Shown here in pieces: positions 53,001 through 63,609 of a stretch of 64,000 nucleotides of DNA; positions within the stretch are counted from its first letter, which is position 1, and every line of letters starts with the position of its first letter. The notes beneath the pieces were generated by a model that saw only the letters and a program-made list of their open reading frames with translations, had not been told where the DNA came from and did not search any database. Source of the stretch: Branchiostoma belcheri (Eukaryota > Chordata > Leptocardii > Amphioxiformes > Branchiostomatidae); NCBI RefSeq assembly GCF_001625305.1, contig NW_017802824.1:2364412-2428411 (forward strand), given 5' to 3'. The translations under genes and the position numbers were made by a program.

Positions 53001-54161
53001 CTGTGAATTATTTGTTCACGGTAATGGAGAATTTGAGTGCAAAAGTGAGTGCAAAAACCATGGACATAAATGTGCCACGAAAAAAACGTTATTTACAGTA
53101 TGCACAAATGGTATTTATTCACAGTCCTGGTGACTGAGGTGGTCTGCAGTTCCCTTACCTGCCAGTAGGGGCGCTTCATTCTTCTCTCAGAGTTCTTTCA
53201 TGTCCAGTAATGGCATACAGCCATTCAAAGTTTCTCCACTTTCACATTTTGATATTGATATATTCTGTTATGACCTGATCTTTCTGTTACTAAGATCCTC
53301 TAAAACCTGTCATTCAGAATTGTTGGTGTCCCGAGATGTTGTTTTGACACCAACTTTTGTTGACTTGCTGCAGGAGTATGTACCCTGTGGGAGACACACA
53401 AGTTGAGGAAGATGAGCCGTCCTGTTCACAGAGTTCCTGTGGCAGTGCAGGGGCTTCAGACACCTTGGCAGAGTGTCCCATATGTGAAGGTATGTAAAAT
53501 TATTAAGTAGAAGGATGATAATACAATGTATACTTTTTTTTTAGTAAAAGCCTACTTGCATGTACTAGTAAGTTGAATTGCTATCTCATAGCATACTGAT
53601 ATCTGGGTTTGAATTGCCTATGATAAAATATAGTTTCAAGCTGGTTTTACTACATACAATAGGAGAGATATACACTTTTATATATGTATTCGAGATACAC
53701 TTTAAGTTTTACCAGGTATATTTGAGATGATAGCGTGTAAAAAGTACTCAATTCAGCCTTTGGCTGCGATGTACTTTTAATACCCGATCAAAATTATCAA
53801 AAATTCAAATAAACAGTTAATAAACAATAAATTCATTAATTCATTAATTCTTCATTCATTCTTCATATATTCTTTAATACACACTTTTGTACATTGTTTT
53901 CTTACTGAAACAACTGTTTTATTTTTAACAGGGAAGTACCCATCTTACATCATTGAGGCCCATGCTTCAGAATGTACCGGAGATTCGCCAGACGATGACT
54001 TACCCAGCCCGTCCAAACCGTGTGGTTCAGAGCGAGACGACTACTACATGCCTCCCACACGACTGGTGGCCTGCCCCCTGTGTGCTCTCAGGTTCCCTCC
54101 ATCAGTTATCCAGGACCACGCCAATGCTTGTGCAGACAGAGATGTTATATGTGTATTCTGA
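47053..54161 (+). CDS. XRCC1 N-terminal-domain protein (XNDC1-like) with two UBZ4-type zinc fingers
   Basis: Exons: 47053-47097, 48604-48748, 49334-49489, 50122-50276, 50848-51126, 51240-51309, 51894-52740, 53374-53489, 53932-54161; all phases fit, 680 residues. Residues 1 to about 165 match the XRCC1 N-terminal domain (VKCVVSYSSQDPVHKLDNLL, HIGYVDIGNCGSAYVELLVG, WDRVRIICRQPFRKDLQFGL). No BRCT domain is seen, so this is the XNDC1 type and not XRCC1. A Ser/Thr-rich linker follows, then a short conserved-looking helical stretch (FEILKFLGSLDFSKMDVDTV, LTAEEKRVFFQTTQQYLEQY), four 35-37-residue repeats (about 359-502) and a basic NLS-like patch (KKRPKR). Two C-x2-C-x11-H-x3-C fingers end the protein (C600,C603,H615,C619; C652,C655,H667,C671). 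A nuclear strand-break repair role with ubiquitin binding is inference. Confidence 0.85.
47403..47742 (-). mobile_element. Short inverted Penelope-like element with hammerhead-like core
   Basis: A 14-bp target duplication, TACATTACTACTTG, lies at 47389-47402 and 47743-47756. Inverted arms (GAATAGCAAAGTTCTTTGAT ... ATCAAAGAACTTTGCTATTC) enclose degenerate copies of the 31-bp unit. On the minus strand 47479-47447 reads CTGATGA, a 5-bp stem ATGAC/GTCAT, GAAA, CGTC, matching the conserved hammerhead core. Same family as 2181-2555. Lies in intron 1 of the XNDC1-like gene. Confidence 0.7.
48232..48575. mobile_element. MITE, GGCCTAGGAAAAAA family
   Basis: Inverse-orientation relative of 16005-16353 (GTTTCCTGTTTCAGTCCTGA, AGGGTCGGTAGGTAGGGAT ... 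GGAAACAGGAAACACAACAT), ending 29 bp before exon 2 of the XNDC1-like gene. Further copies at 50380-50730 and 51390-51745 lie in introns 4 and 6. Confidence 0.7.
49881..50057. mobile_element. Foldback element, CTCTCCAAGCAGAGGTTTGG family
   Basis: Near-perfect hairpin: CTCTCCAAGCAGAGGTTTGG at the left and CCAAACCTCTGTTGGAGAG at the right, with inner arms TTATTTTTGGC/GCCAAAAATAA. The second copy is at 57134-57331. Intron 3 of the XNDC1-like gene. Confidence 0.85.
52118..52550 (+). repeat. Coding minisatellite, four 105-111-bp units in exon 7
   Basis: Encodes four copies of NTPQSTRKRGGKGKQP.LPTP followed by a T/S run and STVEVNNA. Units start at residues 359, 396, 433 and 468. Each carries a basic RKRGGKGK patch and TP sites. 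Copy number is likely to vary between alleles. Confidence 0.9.
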
Positions 54162-54784
54162 GACCAACAATCGTAGTGTGCAGTGTTCAGGAGGGAAAGA
54201 TTATGTACAGATTATTGAGCCAAATCAATGGAATGAAGCTACTTTGCCATTATGTGCCTCTGTGTGTATTTATAACACCAGAAGTTACCATTCCATGTAT
54301 TTGATAATGTTGTGATTTCACTATCAAAATCTGTCCCAAAAACGTACATGTAGATTGTACAGTCATAAGTTTACTCCTCACTTGTTTTATCCTGTTATCA
54401 ATTTTCCTAATATTTTATTTTCTGTAGTTATTTTACAGATTAATCTGCATGCTGAATAGTGTTACATACCTTCAGTTTTACCTGTTGGCAAAAGGTCTTA
54501 AATTGTTGTCACTTTTAACCAATTCATGCACTTTGATTCCGTTATTATTGTTCTGTTGAGAACAATTTGTAACATCAATGTACAGTACTGATAGTGCAGA
54601 TAGTTATATCTTTACCACTGTACAGATAATACTTTTATACCGATTGTTATTTGGAATACATTGGCTTGTTCTGCCCTGAAGCTGTGTGTGTGTGTTTTTG
54701 TACTTCTGAAGCTTGTGGTAGATTTTGTTGTTTTGTTTATTGCAGTTGTATTTACCTTTTGGTGTGACACACATCAGGCATGCA

Positions 54785-54890
54785 GTGTTGCGCAATTGGT
54801 AACGCAATCCCAACGGTCGGCCATGTGGGTCAAATTCCTTGGACTCGCGGGCACAAGTTCGATCCCCAGGTCGGGTCAACTGGGATAGGC
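54785..54890 (+). mobile_element. tRNA-derived SINE fragment
   Basis: A-box-like TTGCGCAATTGGTAACGCAA and B-box-like AGTTCGATCCCC, with extra sequence between that breaks the cloverleaf. Confidence 0.5.
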
Positions 54891-56037
54891 TATGACTATG
54901 AGGGATTGCTGTCATTTCAGATGGTGACATAAAGCCGGTGGCCCCTAGCCCTAGTGGCTTTCCTTGGAACTGCAGCAGAAATTCCAGTTTTTGAAATCTC
55001 GTGATCTGGACATGGTAGGGTCACGATTTTTGGTTCATAGAGAGCCATTGGCACATGTAGTGACATAGGTTTGGTCCCCCTAGCAGCTTGTTATGGAACT
55101 GCTAGAATTGCTGTCTGAAGATAATTTGTCGAAGGTATGAGATTGTGGAACTCTAGTTTAAAGCTATCTAGTGAGGAAACCTCTTTATTATACTGTCAAC
55201 AAAGTCTTTTGAGACGTGCTGACCATATCTACGCAGGCCCCTGTTCCCTTTTGGCTGACATTGATACGTGCAATATCCCCACATCTGACACCCCCTCTTG
55301 CACTTCCATTTGTGACATGCTAGTTGTTTCTATTCAAGATACTTTTTATTTTAACGATTTTTTGACACGGAATTTGCTAGGTATGATAAAGGCCCCTACG
55401 TAAGGCCCCTGTCTTGCATTTAAAACGCCCCTTTTGAAGGCAGCATAGCAGACCTAGCCAAAAGGTATCTTTTTTTAAAGAGATTTTTTGGCACGAAAAT
55501 GATGCCATACTTGCACCCCCCCTTATTTTAGACCATTGCATCCCCATTGCATCACCATCCTATTTAAATTTGATCCATGTGGACATATGATAGAATGTTG
55601 TTACTATTCCTGTCCTACTTTTACGAGTTGTTAGAAACACACTATCTCACATCTAACGGCTTGCTAGTGGGATATACATGTTTATGTTCTTTCTTGGAAG
55701 TCACATGTTGTTGTGCACATAGAGAAATAAGCTATAAAGAGAATCACCCTCATTACAGTAACATGATCATGTTTTCTAAGCTGGGATGTACTTTCTGGGA
55801 AGTCGTCCAAGGTTTTTGTTTTATTTGGTAAAGAACAAGAGGTATTTGAAAACAAATCGTAAACCTTAGATGACTGCAACAGTAGGGGTAAGGAGAAAGG
55901 ACATGAAATACTCGTCAATTTGGTTTGGTTTTTACCAAAACTAGCAGGATTGAATTACAAGAATTACACAAGAAAACTACTTACTCAAGCAACTCGACAG
56001 ATTCTGTTAGTCACTGACGAAAAGTAGTGGATGCTAT

Positions 56038-56245
56038 CTGAAACTAGCCTGGCCTGAAACTAGCATAGCCTGATGCTACCTGGATGCTACCTGCACCTAG
56101 CCGAGCCTGAAACTAGCATAGCCTGATGCTACCTGGATGCTACCTGAAACTAGCCTAGCCTGAAACTAGCATAGCCTGATGCTACCTGGATGCTACCTGA
56201 AACTAGCCTAGCCTGAAACTTGCCTAGGTTAGCTGGACACCAGCT
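56038..56245. repeat. Tandem repeat of CTGAAACTAGC / TGATGCTACC words
   Basis: Units built from CCTGAAACTAGCATAGCC, TGATGCTACC and TGGATGCTACC repeat about three times with a period near 60 bp. Confidence 0.85.
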
Positions 56246-56388
56246 GGCTAACTGCCTAGCTGAAACGTCTGACAGTTTTCAAATCCATCCAGTTGCTTGG
56301 GGCCAATTTTGTTGTATATCTCATTACCTGGATGTGTAAGCTTCATCTACGTTAATTGCAAGAATTGTTTGTAAGTTGGATATCATTG

Positions 56389-56573
56389 GTAGCCTACACC
56401 AGGCTTCGGAAGGCGGCTAGAAAGAGTAGAAATTGGCCAAATAGAGAGCATACCGGGGGAGTTGGTCCGTTAAAAAGTACAGTTTGAATTGCAACTCCCC
56501 CGGTATGTTATCTCTCTATTTGGTCAATTTCTACTCTTTCCAGCCGCCTCCCGAAGCCTGGTAGAGGCTACTG
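56389..56573. mobile_element. Foldback element, CTCTACCAGGCTTC family
   Basis: Arms: TAGCCTACACCAGGCTTCGG, AAGAGTAGAAATTGGCC, CCGGGGGAGTTG and their inverted copies. The loop is about 20 bp. Arms are about 80 bp and nearly identical. Confidence 0.85.
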
Positions 56574-56649
56574 GCCTTTTTTAATATTCCAACATGTAAT
56601 CACAATTAAGACGTGGTGACGGCACATTCAAGTTTTTTTTTCAACTTAT

Positions 56650-56826
56650 ATTAATGCCGTCACCAATAAAGGGGGCAATACAATACTCATTTTCACCCGA
56701 GCGAAGTGAGGAAAGTCGTGTAAAGTGTCTTTCCCAAGGGCCCAAGATCAGTGGCGTGTCAGGACTCGAACCCAGGACCACTTGGTTCCGAGTCTAGCAC
56801 TCTGCCGCTACGCCACACGACCCCAC
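56650..56826 (-). mobile_element. tRNA-derived SINE
   Basis: On the minus strand: TGGCGTAGCGGCAGAGTGCT (A box) and GGTTCGAGTCC (perfect B box), then the body CTTGGGCCCTTGGGAAAG and TTTACACGACTTTCCTCACT. The B box is intact, but the body shows it is a SINE. Confidence 0.7.
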
Positions 56827-57133
56827 TACTTTTGTTTATGCTGTTCGCGTGATACAGCCGTCGACACTGTTCGAAAACAGACTGAGCTTTAACCGCAACA
56901 GACGTAAACATTGGAGGGGCTTTACTCCTTTAAAGGAAGGCATAACACAGACCGAATGTGTGTAATGCCCTGTAAAGACCGGTTAACCTACGCCGGTGCA
57001 TGATGACAGAGGTGACTGTTTTCGTGTCAGCGTTAACAGTATTTTTCACACACAGGAAGGAACAGTTAAGCTTGTTGAGGTGTAGGTTTGACGTTGGAAT
57101 ATATCTCTACGGGAAAAAAGGCATATTTTACTA

Positions 57134-57331
57134 CTCTCCAAGCAGAGGTTTGGGTTTTGGGGGTATTTAGCGTGTTTTTAGGCTTTTTTTATCGGGGTTT
57201 CTCTTTTGCACTGAATTTTTTTCCCACCAAACCCAAAAAAATTCCGTGGAAAAAAAAATTCAGTGCAAACGAGAAACTCGCCTAAAAACACGCTAAAAAT
57301 ACCCCAAAACCCAAACCTCTGCCTGGAGAGT
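57134..57331. mobile_element. Foldback element, CTCTCCAAGCAGAGGTTTGG family
   Basis: Near-perfect hairpin of about 200 bp, related to 49881-50057. The arms include TTTAGCGTGTTTTTAGGC and GCCTAAAAACACGCTAAA. Confidence 0.85.
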
Positions 57332-57667
57332 AATATTTTACCGCGTGAATAAACTACGCGTCTCTTTTCAACTGTATATATGTTACATTTTTTTAGATTA
57401 TTCAAGTCTTTCTTATCTTGCACATTAGCAATTTTAGCGTTTTACATGGTGCTTCAAATCCTTGTTAAGTTTTATTCTGAGCCTATAGCTAATATAATAG
57501 ATAATAGATGAATTTCGCGACAGCTTTCGTTTGTTTCTGTCTTTGGCGTTTAGTAATTTCGAAGGAATCTTTGTCATTTTGGCAAGCTAATTCTTTAAGA
57601 CCAGTTCATCTATAGCCAGAATGGAAACAGTGTTGTTGTCACGTATTCTGTCTATCTCGAAGTACTA

Positions 57668-58073
57668 GTAAGGCCATACTGATTTGATTATATGGATGGC
57701 ATTCTCTGGGAACCCCAAAACTGATGCGAGCGTGCGAATAAAAAGAATGTTTGGCAAAAAAAGTTTCGTTATGAAATCTAGGTGGTCATGAAGGTTAGAC
57801 AAATGACTTAACACACAGAGTAATGTTTTATTGGCATGGTGAATAATAGACTCTTCATTTTCATTCCTTCACATTTTCTTCTTATCCTTTGGAATGAATT
57901 TTGGCATTCTGGGATATAAATATCGTTTTCCAATATTTTTTTCACTATACGGCATACATTTGCTCATTTTGCAGCTACTCTTTACGATTTACCGTATGGT
58001 CGAAAACTTTTTCTTTTTGGAAACAGACGAAATTCGCGGATGTCATCCATTTCATCAAGGCAACATGGCCTAA
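57668..58073. mobile_element. MITE, TAAGGCCAT...TTGATTTGAT family
   Basis: Second copy of the element at 8152-8552 (CTGATTTGATTATATGGATG ... ATGTCATCCATTTCATCAAG), with diverged right arm. It is followed directly by a related element ending at about 58378. Confidence 0.7.
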
Positions 58074-60170
58074 GGCCACAACAAGTAAATTCTATGGAGG
58101 AATCAGGGTACAAATGGTTTTGATTCAGTACGTGGGAACATCACATGTACACAGCCAGCATCACATATCACTGCATCAAAGAAAGAAACATTAAATCAGA
58201 GTTTTTTCTTGTCTCCTCTCTTTATAGTTATCTGCCATCCACCTTCCAGCATGACAACAGACACGTTTTCGACATGTTCACCACTGTCAGAAGGCAACAA
58301 ATTTTTTTTTTCCAAAATCATTCGAAAATTAATGCGCTCCCTGATGTCATCCATAAAATTTACTTGCTGTGGCCTAAAGTAAAAACGAGACGTGCTGGCC
58401 GGTTCCGGCCTGGCGAAGGTCTCCAGATAATTTGAGCGGCATATCTCACATGTTTGACATGCACAACGCGCCGAACGTTCGGCGGACTGAAAACCAGATC
58501 TAGAGGCTTATGATACCGACAGGGGAGGGGGTCCAGAGGGTTACATGAGGTTATTATTTGGTCTTGAATCCTTGATTCTTTGACTTATGTTGTTTTTGAA
58601 AAGGTGGGACTTTACGTCTGCCATGGTTTACAAGAGAAGTCAAACCCTTCAGACATAGTTTTAGACATAGCTATAGTTTTAGACAATTACCTCGTGTTAT
58701 TGTGTAGATTTTGAGGTTATTTTGTACCCAGTTTCAATGTTCTTTTATCTTCGTTATTTGCAATTAACCTTCGAGCAGGAATTTGCAATAAACTCTATTA
58801 TTTTCTTTCTACAAGGTATTTTTTGTCAAAATCTCTATGTACAATATTTTATACGCATTCTATTTGTAGATCATATACATGTATCTTTCAACCTATTTAA
58901 AAGCAAGATCGCCCATAGAATTTTTGTTAAATTCGTTTCAAAATCAATTTTATCTGAGCACTCATCGTGAGTTTCTGTGAATAGACCATTGCGAATGTAC
59001 ATTTTCATGACTATTAAACGTAAAACAAAGGTCTCTACCTGGTAGTAGCATTTGTATTCGATAACCACAGTGAATTGTAAACGCCTGACCGTTTCCAAAA
59101 TCATACCCAGTTGCTTGAGTAACTATTTTTTGGAATGAATTGTAAACTAACTTAAAATGAATCCGAAAAACACACAAATGTAAACATGCTCCCCTTTTTT
59201 GTTTATGAGGGAAAGACCATCGGTGTTCAGTGCCAAAATGGACGACAACAAACTACACACGTCCTTGATAGAGGGCAAATGCACGGGCGGCAACTTTTGA
59301 ATATATAGAGCTTCCCAACTACAGAAAAAAAACTATAACTCAGCGAAGATCATCTTTAGTAATGCCACCGTTGTTCTTTCTTGTCAATCCTTTTAAAATT
59401 TGCTGAACCACCCACTGAGTCAACCTGGAGTCGTGGACAAACGGCACGTTTTAACGTCCATATGCTTCTGCCATCATACCCTAAGGTCACTGCAAATGGT
59501 ATGGGCCCCCCTAAAAATATAACCACGGCATTCCAACGGCTGATCCATACGCCACAACCACTCGACGTGCGATATTCCTGGCCTGACTCTCAAAAATACC
59601 TTCATACTTTATGTCTTAGTTCAGATTTTAGCATTGAAATACGCGATCTAAGCATACACAATCCACTAACTTGACAAAAACGACACAGAAAGCAATATGT
59701 GATATGTCTTCACTCTCCTGTTATCTTTGGTACTTGACTTCTGTATCTGTATACCCGGTATAACCACCCATAGGAGTAGCACACCAGCTGTTTCTGTGAC
59801 GTTGCTGTTATACAGCACGCATAGAAGATATTTCAACCATATTTACAATTTTTATACACTTTTGGTGGCTTTTTCTACGTATTTACACTGGCGACGACTC
59901 ACTGTTCTTTCAGGTCAATAATTGTACCGTTCTTCCTGTGTATTTGCTTGTAAGTCAGCATGTGTCAGTTCATTTTTTCCTGATTCTTGATACATGTACT
60001 TTGCTTTTTTTTCACACTTTTGCACATCAACTGGAATATCGATTATGAATCGCTTCGTTTTTGTGTTGGCGCACTTACCTCAATTGTCATACTAGAACCT
60101 TTCTCTATGCTCTCATATCTTTTGTACATTCTCTGTCTCACTGCACTCATCAAAACGTCTTCGTGTTCAC

Positions 60171-62945
60171 TCACATATCTTCGTCACATGTCATGAAGTC
60201 ATCTTCTTCAGACGTACTCTTGCTCATCCCTTTGAAAAACATCCGTTTGAATTTTCTCTTTCCCTGTCTGGTCTGGTCGATTCTGTTCAGCTGCGGACTC
60301 TTCAACGTCACAGTCGTCTCGGAGGTGTACGAATGTTCTGCTATGTTTACTGATGACGTCGACGCGTCGTCCCAGCAGTCCGCCATGTCTGTTGTTGGAG
60401 TTGATGGCGGCGTATTCGTGTCCTCAGATTCAGCCATACTCGGCAACCGCGTGGGTTCGGAAACACACCTAGATTTTGTACCCCTGGGTAGCGAGGGACA
60501 GGGTGTGTCGATCTGACAAGTTTGGAAGTCGTCGTCGGATGCGTCCTCCGGCATTTCTTCGGGCCACGCGAATGCAGGAGCGGCGTCTGAGTCAACTGGG
60601 GAGGGCGTCTTGGCAAAGAACATGCGGGGAGGTGATGGAGTATGCCGGGGTACAAATGCCGGGCTCCTAGGAGGAGTCGGGCTTGCTTGTGCCTTGATGT
60701 CCGTTATCGAAGAACAATGACTTGGAGCAAGGCTAAGTCTGGGTGTTCTTGGTGGGGACTGTATTGCTATCGGTGTCCCTGGTTGTGACAGCCTTGGGCT
60801 CCTCGGAGGGGTTTGTATCGGTGTTCCCGGTAGTGATAATCTTGGGCTTCTTGGAGGCGATTGCACTGCAGCTGGAGTAGGTGGTCGTGCTATTCTTTTA
60901 GGTGAAACAGGTGGGCTTATTAACGTTACGTGGCTGGTACTTAGTCGTGCTGACTTCGGAACCGGGCTTAACTGGCTTGGCGTTGATGACGTTGTCCGCA
61001 ACAGGCCCTCTTCTGCATCAACTGGTGGACATGTTGTGGCCAGAGAGTCCGTGCTGGCTGTTGCTTGATCTAACTTTTTCAAAGGTAGACGTGAGACGGT
61101 CGGGCTTGTCTGTGCCATCGGGACGTTGGTCGCGGTGTAGACGTCGTCGACAGGGATTTGTATAACGCACGGCGTTGTCTGTTTTCTTATCCTCGCGGAA
61201 TCTGCCGAATGCCTCCTTTTCGTGATGTACGCGTTCGTAGCGATGTCGTCTTCGTCCTCAAACTCCGGAGCGATGTACGCTTTCCGGGCCCGCGTGCGCG
61301 GCGTGTCCGGCGCCTGGTTCCGCCTGGTGACCTGGTCAGTCACGACTATGGCGGGAGTAGCAGCATGTCTGGACGGAGGACTTCTCGATCGGACTAACAG
61401 GTCGTTGTACTCGTTATCCGTCACCGAGTCCGTGCGGGGAGACCGCAGCGGTTGAATGGTTGACTCCACCGCGTACGTCCCTCTACACGGGTCCCTTCCG
61501 ACGACGTCTTGCCGCCGTAGGACTCGTCTTCTCTGCACGGGGCTGTGACCGATCACCGAGGATCTCGGCAACTTAGGACTAGCTGGAAACGATTGAGCTG
61601 GAGCCGTCTTCTCCAGTCTCTGTGCGTGCGTGTGTGCTAGTGAGGGAGGTCTTTTCATCTTCGGAGTGGTCGGACATGGCTGACGGGTCGGCGCTGGCGG
61701 AAGTGACGTATTGTGCGTGTCAAGTTGAACCGGATGTGGAGGTTGTGCTAGAAGAGGTGATCTTCTTGATGGCGAAGATTGCCGATTCCTCGCACCCGGG
61801 TTATCATCGTCTTTCTCGGCTTCTCCGTGCGCATCCGTGCCGACTGCTTCTGGCCGCGGTGGGGCCAGGAGGTTGGAGGAATGTCCAGCTGCAGAATCGA
61901 CACAGTTCTCCTTATTCCCGTCAGCCGAGGCGTTCTCCTCGCGATCGGCGGCGTACATAGCTACGTCCTCCCGCTTGACCTTCCGCGACAGTTTCCGCTC
62001 GAGCCGCCTGACGATCGACGGTCTCCGATCGACGCGCTCGCCGTTGGCAAGAACCCGGGGTTTCCTCTTCAGCCACGAGGGTCTCCTCTCGGGTTCGTTA
62101 AAGTACTTACTTTTCAGGATCTCCTCCGGAGTTGGACGTGACCTTGGTGTCCAACTCAGCATCCTTTGAATAAGATCTTTTGCCAGAGGAGAAACAGAAA
62201 ATGGCAGAGACATCTTTATCAGAAAGACCTTTGACTGTCGCTTTAACTGGTCAACCTGTCTCGTGCTGATGCCCTTTTCCTTCAGTACACTCTGTCCGAT
62301 CAGTATTCTGTAGAGGATGCAGCCAAGTGCCCACACATCTGCTTTGAAACTGAAGCCATCGCCCGAGAGCACCTCGGGGGCGATGTAGGTCGGAGTCCCT
62401 CGTATTTTACACGACTTACCGTCGGCAAGGTTCGTGGCAATGCCGAAGTCGGCTATCTTAACCTCCATGTCTTCAGTCAGTAAGATATTTCTCGGTTTTA
62501 AGTCCCCGTGCACGATTTCCACGGCGTGTAGATAGCTGGTTCCCTCGACTATTTGGCGGAACCAAAACTTGGCCTCGCTGTCCCCCACCACAGGCTTCTC
62601 TTTCAACATGTCCTCCAATGATCTACTGCAGTACTCCATAACCAGATAGAAGTGTAAGGTGTCCTCGAAGAAGCTATGAAAGGCTATGACATTCTGGTGA
62701 GACAGAGAGCTGTGGATCTCGATCTCCTGCCATTGGGAGTTACAGCGGTAGCGGTCGTGGTGGGCCTCCTTTTTCCGGATGACTTTTATAGCGAGTTCCA
62801 AGTCCTCGGTATCGCTTACCTTGTAAACCGCCCCGTACCCTCCCTTCCCGAGCAAGTCGCACACTTTGTACTCCTCTCCTGTGTTCGGGTCGGTGAGAAA
62901 TCTCGGGCGAGGGGCGGATCTCGGTAAGTGTACCTTGATAGACAT
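60171..62945 (-). CDS. Intronless polo-like-kinase-derived protein kinase with long disordered tail
   Basis: One open frame of 924 residues. The kinase domain (about 25-283) is closest in pattern to PLK1-3: HQNVIAFHSFFED, LTEDMEVKIADFGIAT, TPTYIAPEVLSGDGFSFKAD. ATP-site and catalytic residues are present: GKGGYGAV (33-40), Lys54, Glu74, Asp148, DFG (166-168), APE (189-191). Two changes stand out: HRD reads HGD (Gly147), and the T-loop Thr of PLKs is Lys180. No polo-box domain is visible. After a basic stretch (RRLERKLSRKVKR) the tail is disordered and rich in S/T-P, with repeats of SPPRSPRLS.PGTPI. Lack of introns among intron-rich neighbours points to a retrocopy. It is probably an active kinase; its substrate is unknown. 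Confidence 0.9.
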   Translation of the reverse strand: MSIKVHLPRSAPRPRFLTDPNTGEEYKVCDLLGKGGYGAVYKVSDTEDLELAIKVIRKKEAHHDRYRCNSQWQEIEIHSSLSHQNVIAFHSFFEDTLHFYLVMEYCSRSLEDMLKEKPVVGDSEAKFWFRQIVEGTSYLHAVEIVHGDLKPRNILLTEDMEVKIADFGIATNLADGKSCKIRGTPTYIAPEVLSGDGFSFKADVWALGCILYRILIGQSVLKEKGISTRQVDQLKRQSKVFLIKMSLPFSVSPLAKDLIQRMLSWTPRSRPTPEEILKSKYFNEPERRPSWLKRKPRVLANGERVDRRPSIVRRLERKLSRKVKREDVAMYAADREENASADGNKENCVDSAAGHSSNLLAPPRPEAVGTDAHGEAEKDDDNPGARNRQSSPSRRSPLLAQPPHPVQLDTHNTSLPPAPTRQPCPTTPKMKRPPSLAHTHAQRLEKTAPAQSFPASPKLPRSSVIGHSPVQRRRVLRRQDVVGRDPCRGTYAVESTIQPLRSPRTDSVTDNEYNDLLVRSRSPPSRHAATPAIVVTDQVTRRNQAPDTPRTRARKAYIAPEFEDEDDIATNAYITKRRHSADSARIRKQTTPCVIQIPVDDVYTATNVPMAQTSPTVSRLPLKKLDQATASTDSLATTCPPVDAEEGLLRTTSSTPSQLSPVPKSARLSTSHVTLISPPVSPKRIARPPTPAAVQSPPRSPRLSLPGTPIQTPPRSPRLSQPGTPIAIQSPPRTPRLSLAPSHCSSITDIKAQASPTPPRSPAFVPRHTPSPPRMFFAKTPSPVDSDAAPAFAWPEEMPEDASDDDFQTCQIDTPCPSLPRGTKSRCVSEPTRLPSMAESEDTNTPPSTPTTDMADCWDDASTSSVNIAEHSYTSETTVTLKSPQLNRIDQTRQGKRKFKRMFFKGMSKSTSEEDDFMTCDEDM

Positions 62946-63600
62946 GTTGGTTGGTCCCCTTCTCTCTCACTCTCTTCCGCTCTTCAGTTATATCTCTGGT
63001 CCTGCGTTGAAATCGTCATCAGGGGTTAAATATCCGCAGCCTGTACGCTTCGTATGGTGGCTGGCTATCAATAAACACTTACAGAAGCGGCCCCAAAATA
63101 GCAGCAGCTGGCCCCCTTGCGTCAGGCACGGCATACGCCAGACTTGGACCGTTGTTGACTTAGGCGTGCTTTGGCGGTGCCCTATATGTAGGAAAGTAAA
63201 ACCAGGATGGTCGAACCGCTCACTCCAAGGGTTGGGGTTTCTTTGTACATTTTTTTTGTCAATCATCGAAGCATTATAAATAGCACTGCAGGTCTATAAA
63301 TATACCTTCACAAGATGTACTATTTTCTACTTATCATGAAGATAGTGATGTATGAAGTTTTCATTCTTTTAAGGTAACCAAGGCTCTCGCCGTTCTATTC
63401 ACATCCAAGTCTTTCGACTCGTCCGGGAAATGACGTAAACGACCGGGGCATCAGAGCTGATAGTTGGTCGATGCTTGATAATTGGTTCCAGGCGAAAGCT
63501 TAAAAATAGCCTTATCAGTACACTTTTAATCAAACTGACAGCGGGACTTTACCGTACGGTCTGGGGTCAAGCCCCTTTACTTTCCTTGACTTTAAGATCA
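62946..63600. other. Upstream region of the kinase gene
   Basis: Contains the promoter by position. TATAAATA-type sequence occurs at about 63275-63300, but no site is clearly placed. No coding exon was supported. Confidence 0.4.
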
Positions 63601-63609
63601 GAAATGAGC

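Larger units (their letters stand above)
54162..60170. other. 6-kb intergenic region rich in repeats
   Basis: Holds the 3' UTRs of the two converging genes and repeats: an R5-like piece (54940-55160), tRNA-like sequence, a tandem array, two foldbacks, a SINE and MITEs, each listed separately. I could not support any exon between 55150 and 56030 or between 58400 and 60170. Confidence 0.6.

Noticed and set aside
55137..55403. 88-codon open frame
   Set aside because: It starts inside an R5-like repeat fragment and shows no domain.
56745..56826. tRNA gene on the minus strand
   Set aside because: The B box is perfect, but the sequence runs into a typical SINE body, and the acceptor stem is not closed cleanly.
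59381..59674. 97-codon open frame before the kinase gene
   Set aside because: No recognisable family, no splice context or conserved neighbour; treated as chance.
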